Shown here: piece by piece, positions 60,329-64,000 of the stretch
Layout of the letters: each line of letters opens with the position of its first letter
Numbering within the stretch: position 1 is the first letter of the stretch
Assembly: GCA_018389105.1 (NCBI GenBank)
Contig: JACATO010002139.1
Span: forward strand, 213,501-277,500
Reading direction: 5' to 3'
From: Nautilus pompilius
Lineage: Eukaryota; Mollusca; Cephalopoda; Nautilida; Nautilidae
Length of the DNA stretch: 64,000 bases
Position numbers and translations under genes: made by a program
Notes under the pieces: generated by a model
Told to the model about the DNA's origin: nothing
Databases searched by the model: none
The model's input: only the letters and a program-made list of their open reading frames with translations

Positions 60329-61944
60329 CAGTGCCGGACAAAAGAGTTGGGACACTTGCTGAGAAATTGATATTTGACCTCTCTTCTTTTTACATTTGCA
60401 TACAGATAGCCATCCTATTGTCCATAAGTTGTATAAAACCTGCCTTTACAATGTGTAAAAACAATGAATGTCATATGTGTATCTACTGTCTGGAAAAAAT
60501 ATTTGAATTAGCATAGTCAAATTTGTACCGCGACAAAAGAGTTGGGACAGTGAACAAAATCTGTGCATACATTTATTCCCCTCAATATATTCATTTTTAA
60601 AGGATCAAATGAATAGAATCGCATCATCTGAGACCATTTAAGATCATATTTGCACCATGTCTGGCAAGACAACATCGTCTGAAATCAGAGACTTGATAGT
60701 TGAGCACCACCAAGAAAATGTCTTGTCGGGAGATAGCCGATCGAATCAATTGTCTGAAAAGCACTGTAGACCGCATTCTGAAGCAGTACAAGGAGACTGG
60801 AAACACGAAACCAAAAATGCGGATCGGAAGACCGCGAAAATGTGACAACAAAATGGATCGACTCATTTGTTACAAATTCAGAGCCAATCGTTTCCTGACA
60901 TCGACTGCCATTCGAGCCTCCCTGAGTGGAGTGAATGTCTCCAGTCGCATTATTCAATATCATCTATACGAGGGGAATCTCTTTGGACGAATCTCCCAGA
61001 AAAAGCCATTGATCAACAACAAGAACAGGCGCATCTGCATAGCATGGGCTAAAGCGCACAAAAACTGGACCAAAGTTCAATGGGCTAGAGTTCTCTTTTC
61101 TGACGAAACGATGATCATGCACATTCACAGTGCTGGCCAAGTATATGTTCGACGTTACCATGGCAAAAAATACAATATAAAGTGCACCTGACTAATAGTA
61201 CAGGTCGGAGGAGGATCGTTGGTGGTCTGGGGGGGTGTGAACGCGGCGGGACCAGGCCCCCTCAAGTTGATCAGGGGCAGAGCGACCACTCACACCTATT
61301 GCAATTTACTGAGGGATGTTGTTGTCATCGACTACATTGACGAGAACATACTAGTCACTGCCATCTTCCAGCATGACAATGCCCCGATCCATACCTCCTC
61401 ACCACCCAACTAGGAATGGATGTCATGCGCTGGCTGCCCCAATGTCCGGATCTCAACCCAATCGAAAATGCCTGGAAACGGCTGAAGGCCAAAGTGGCCA
61501 AACACAAAATCTCAACCAAAACAAATTCTGGCAGACCATCAAGAAAAGCTGTCAGAAAATAGTCATTCCCGACTGCCTTCATTTGGTTAAATCCATGCCC
61601 CTTCGTTGTCAAGAAGTGATCGAAAATCATGCATACGTCACCGACTACTAGTCAATTGATCATTTCCACGCATTTGTTCGATTGTAATTTGGAATGTTGA
61701 AAAATATTTATGGTTTTGCTCACTGTCCCAACTCTTTTGTCACAGTACAAATTGGACATTGCCGATTCAAATATTTTTTCCAGAGAATATGTAAACATAT
61801 AGCATGTGTTGCGTTTATACATTGTGAAGGCATGTTTTGTGCATATAATAAACAATGTGATGGGTATTTAAATGCGTTTGTTGAAACGAGGAAACTCAAA
61901 TATGAATTTCACAGCAAGTGTCCCAACTCTTTTGTCTGGCACTG
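60329..61944 (+). mobile_element. Tc1-like transposon, copy B (1616 bp, same family as copy A)
   Basis: TA at 60327-60328 and 61945-61946 flanks the element. The left end CAGTGCCGGACAAAAGAGTT and the right end, AACTCTTTTGTCTGGCACTG, match those of copy A, including the inner GTTGGGACA repeats (near 60525-60550 and 61720-61750). It lies in the same orientation as copy A, about 37.5 kb away. Long stretches are identical to copy A by eye. Confidence 0.94.
60657..61651 (+). pseudogene. Broken Tc1-like transposase, copy B
   Basis: Less worn than copy A. It starts MSGKTTSSEIRDLIVEHHQE at 60657. A 2-base loss relative to copy A, near 60718, shifts the frame. It is then open from 60700 to 61191, with ADRINCLKSTVDRIL, RIGRPRK and LFSDETMIM (first Asp intact). 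A stop follows KCT at 61191. The next frame (61219-61413) holds IRGRATTHTYCNLLRD and QHDNAPIH (second Asp intact), with an extra codon in VVVIDY. A loss of about 13 bases near 61398 then shifts the frame before DLNPIENAW. All three acidic residues are present, but in three different frames. It ends VTDY at 61651. Confidence 0.92.
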
Positions 61945-63176
61945 TAAGAACATGGGCTTACAAGCTGAGCCATGCAATCCTCACTATAGTGTGGCTCTTT
62001 TTTTCCTTGTGCTATAAAAACAAATGGATAACTGTTGTCAAAAAATTGCTTCCATATGCTCTACAGTTTTGAACCTTTGGTCATATCGCACTGCTCAACT
62101 TATAGGCTCATTCTTTTTTATAATTTCATCCCAATTATTATCCTTTTATATTTGCAATTTTTTACAATTGTAGGTTCTTAACTAAGTAGTTTGGTTTCAA
62201 TGTGGGACAGAAATATTTTAGTCTATTACATAGCAACTAAGCAGTATTGTGTAAAATATGGAATACAACTTGAACATCTAACCTCCTACATATGCATGCA
62301 CGCACACAGACAGAGTTTGTCTTCATACTATTAAAAAAAATTTGATTGCAATTAACAACTGTTAGCCATTTTTTTTAACTCTCTGTATACTGTGTCAGTT
62401 TTTACCTTCTCTGACCTAGAAGCACTAGTTAGTATTTGTATTGAACTGGCTCTGTATTTAGTCAACATACGTGTAATGTAAATGCATGGGGTGAAGTAAT
62501 GTACAAAGGATATATTGTTCAGAAGATAATATAAATGTGGAAGGTACTGTGTGTCACAGCCCCTATGGCTAAACCTGCGCTAAGTGACACAGCTTTAAAA
62601 AGTACTGGAGTGCAAAGGCACCCATGTTGGTGGTATACAGAGAGGGTAGATGTGTCTATTTAAATAATTTATTCAAAATGGCTGCAGCTAGATGTTATAT
62701 AGTAGAAGTTTTAATGTATATATTGACTAGCAAAATGAACCTAAAGTTTATTAGACCTGAAATATAAGCTGTCATATGATGCAGATTTGTATGATCAAAA
62801 TCTGAATATGCCATTGCATTTAATTAAGAGTGAATAAAACCAATCCAGGCATCTTGTTCTTCTATACAGAACTGGCTACAAAAATTTTGTGGTTAAGAAT
62901 TCTTGTGTAGAATCAAGCCATTGCTACATCATTACATGTAGGATTACATTTAAGGTAGTTATAAAGCTGCCTGTACTTGGTCATTGTAGTAAGGTATGAT
63001 GTTAATTCTTTAATGATGTTTTTGCCAGGCACATTAGCTTGTAGAATTTTTGTAGACATTTAGACATTACTGACTGTTTGCACACAAATGCACCGTAGAT
63101 TAATACGATATGATATCAGTGTTGTCTTAGCTATGGATCTGTGTATGATTTCTTTTTTAAATTTTGTATTTTCTAG

Positions 63177-63266
63177 GTGAAAGAAAAAACTTTAATAGAA
63201 GCACTGACTCAAAAGAAAACTACTGCAGGGGATGAGACTTTTGTGATGAACTATAAAATGGAGGAT
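63177..63266 (+). CDS. Myosin IX, coding exon 8 (last in window)
   Basis: This 90-nt, in-phase exon follows TTTTCTAG and ends GAGGAT|GTATGT. It encodes residues 448-477, beginning VKEKTLIEALTQKKT and ending near the YKMED position, where vertebrate class IX motors read a TRKTVTV...LPY segment. The rest of the motor, the IQ motifs, the C1 domain and the RhoGAP domain must lie to the right of this window. No further exon was recognised in 63267-64000. Confidence 0.92.
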
Positions 63267-64000
63267 GTATGTTACCATTTATTTTAGAAGGCTGTTTTTT
63301 AGAAATATTTGTAGCTGTTTCAGTCAGTCAGTTAAACAGGCATTTAGATGTAAATTAGCTCTTATGTAAATCAAGAGAAGAGAGCACCTAAAACCCGTTG
63401 CATAACGCCGCTTGTTGATATAGTAATGCTATTCTGTTTGAAATTACACATTGTTGTCTATCTTGGAAGTTCATTTATCCATATTTAAAATATAGTAAAA
63501 ATACCTATTAGTCATTTATCTAAAACTTCTTCAAAGACTCTACTGAAGTCTAAATAAACGACATTAACTTTATTTTAATAGTTTAAGTGTTGTTTTCCAA
63601 AAATCTAGATTAGACTTTTTTTTAACTTGAAACCTGTGTTGAGAATTTTTTTGAATATCATTTGATCAGATGACGTTTTTATTAAAAGAAAAAAAATGGC
63701 TAAAACATTCTGCACTTTACTAAGTTTAAATTAACTGGTCTATAGCTACAGGTATTCCTTTTATCAGCCTTCTTTAAAATGATTGTTTTTTGTTTTTTTT
63801 TGTAATTTTGAACTAAACTGATGTCTAAGAGGTTTACAAATAAACTGTTTCAGATTTAATACATTCTACTTTGATAAATTCTACATTTGGCATTCATCAT
63901 TGATTCACTCTCCATGGCTAACTAACAAATAAGACAAAATGACTTATATTTATCGTAAGGTTGTTATCTGAACACACTATTCAAAATACAGCCAGTAATT
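63267..64000 (+). other. Start of myosin IX intron 8
   Basis: Begins GTATGT after exon 8. It is AT-rich sequence with no exon or repeat I can support; the intron continues beyond the window. Confidence 0.7.

Larger units (their letters stand above)
59732..63176 (+). other. Myosin IX intron 7 (3.4 kb)
   Basis: GTAAAC...TTCTAG, phase 0. Its main content is Tc1-like copy B (60329-61944). The 62.0-63.1 kb stretch is AT-rich with only a weak hairpin (GTGTCAC and GTGACAC arms near 62550-62590). Confidence 0.85.

Noticed and set aside
62545-62595. Hairpin with GTGTCAC/GTGACAC arms
   Set aside because: Arms of about seven bases around a long loop are expected by chance in 64 kb.

Overview
The window looks like an AT-rich metazoan genome. 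It holds the 5' portion of one intron-rich protein-coding gene with long introns full of decayed DNA transposons, one retroelement, SINEs and simple repeats. The gene is a class IX unconventional myosin on the + strand. The first coding exon encodes a Ras-associating-like N-terminus and the motor P-loop, and seven further exons continue the motor head. The eight exons join in one open frame of 477 codons (1431 nt) with consensus GT..AG junctions, and the gene runs off the right edge. The host species cannot be named from sequence alone. Myosin IX plus Tc1, pogo, hAT, MULE, Penelope-like and tRNA-SINE sequences fit an invertebrate animal, with a mollusc or chelicerate as guesses.

Layout: 1-10792 is upstream sequence, probably a 5' UTR intron, with a nested MITE pair at about 2.3-2.9 kb and a SINE at 6.4 kb. 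The first coding exon lies at 10793-11810. Intron 1 (16.8 kb) holds a decayed pogo/Tigger element, a MULE with a FLYWCH-like protein and long inverted ends, a SINE, a complete-ended Tc1-like element (copy A) and two Tc1 remnants. Exon 2 is at 28642-28736. Intron 2 carries two SINEs and a TTAA-flanked piggyBac-type MITE. Exons 3 and 4 are at 36160-36222 and 37637-37736. Intron 4 (17.3 kb) holds a Penelope-like retroelement split by a hAT element, a Tc1-like element on the - strand, a SINE and a second pogo element with TA-flanked inverted ends. Exons 5, 6 and 7 follow at 55-60 kb. Between them are a 72-bp minisatellite and another Tc1 remnant. Intron 7 holds a second member (copy B) of the intron-1 Tc1 family. 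Exon 8 is at 63177-63266.

The myosin is the only gene that looks functional. Every transposase or reverse transcriptase seen is broken by stops, frameshifts or lost catalytic residues. I found no rRNA, tRNA, CRISPR or operon-like structure and no convincing new biological system. The most informative structures are the retroelement split in mid-codon by a hAT with a near-matching target duplication, and the two same-orientation Tc1 copies that bracket exons 2-7, a set of exons whose loss would keep the frame.
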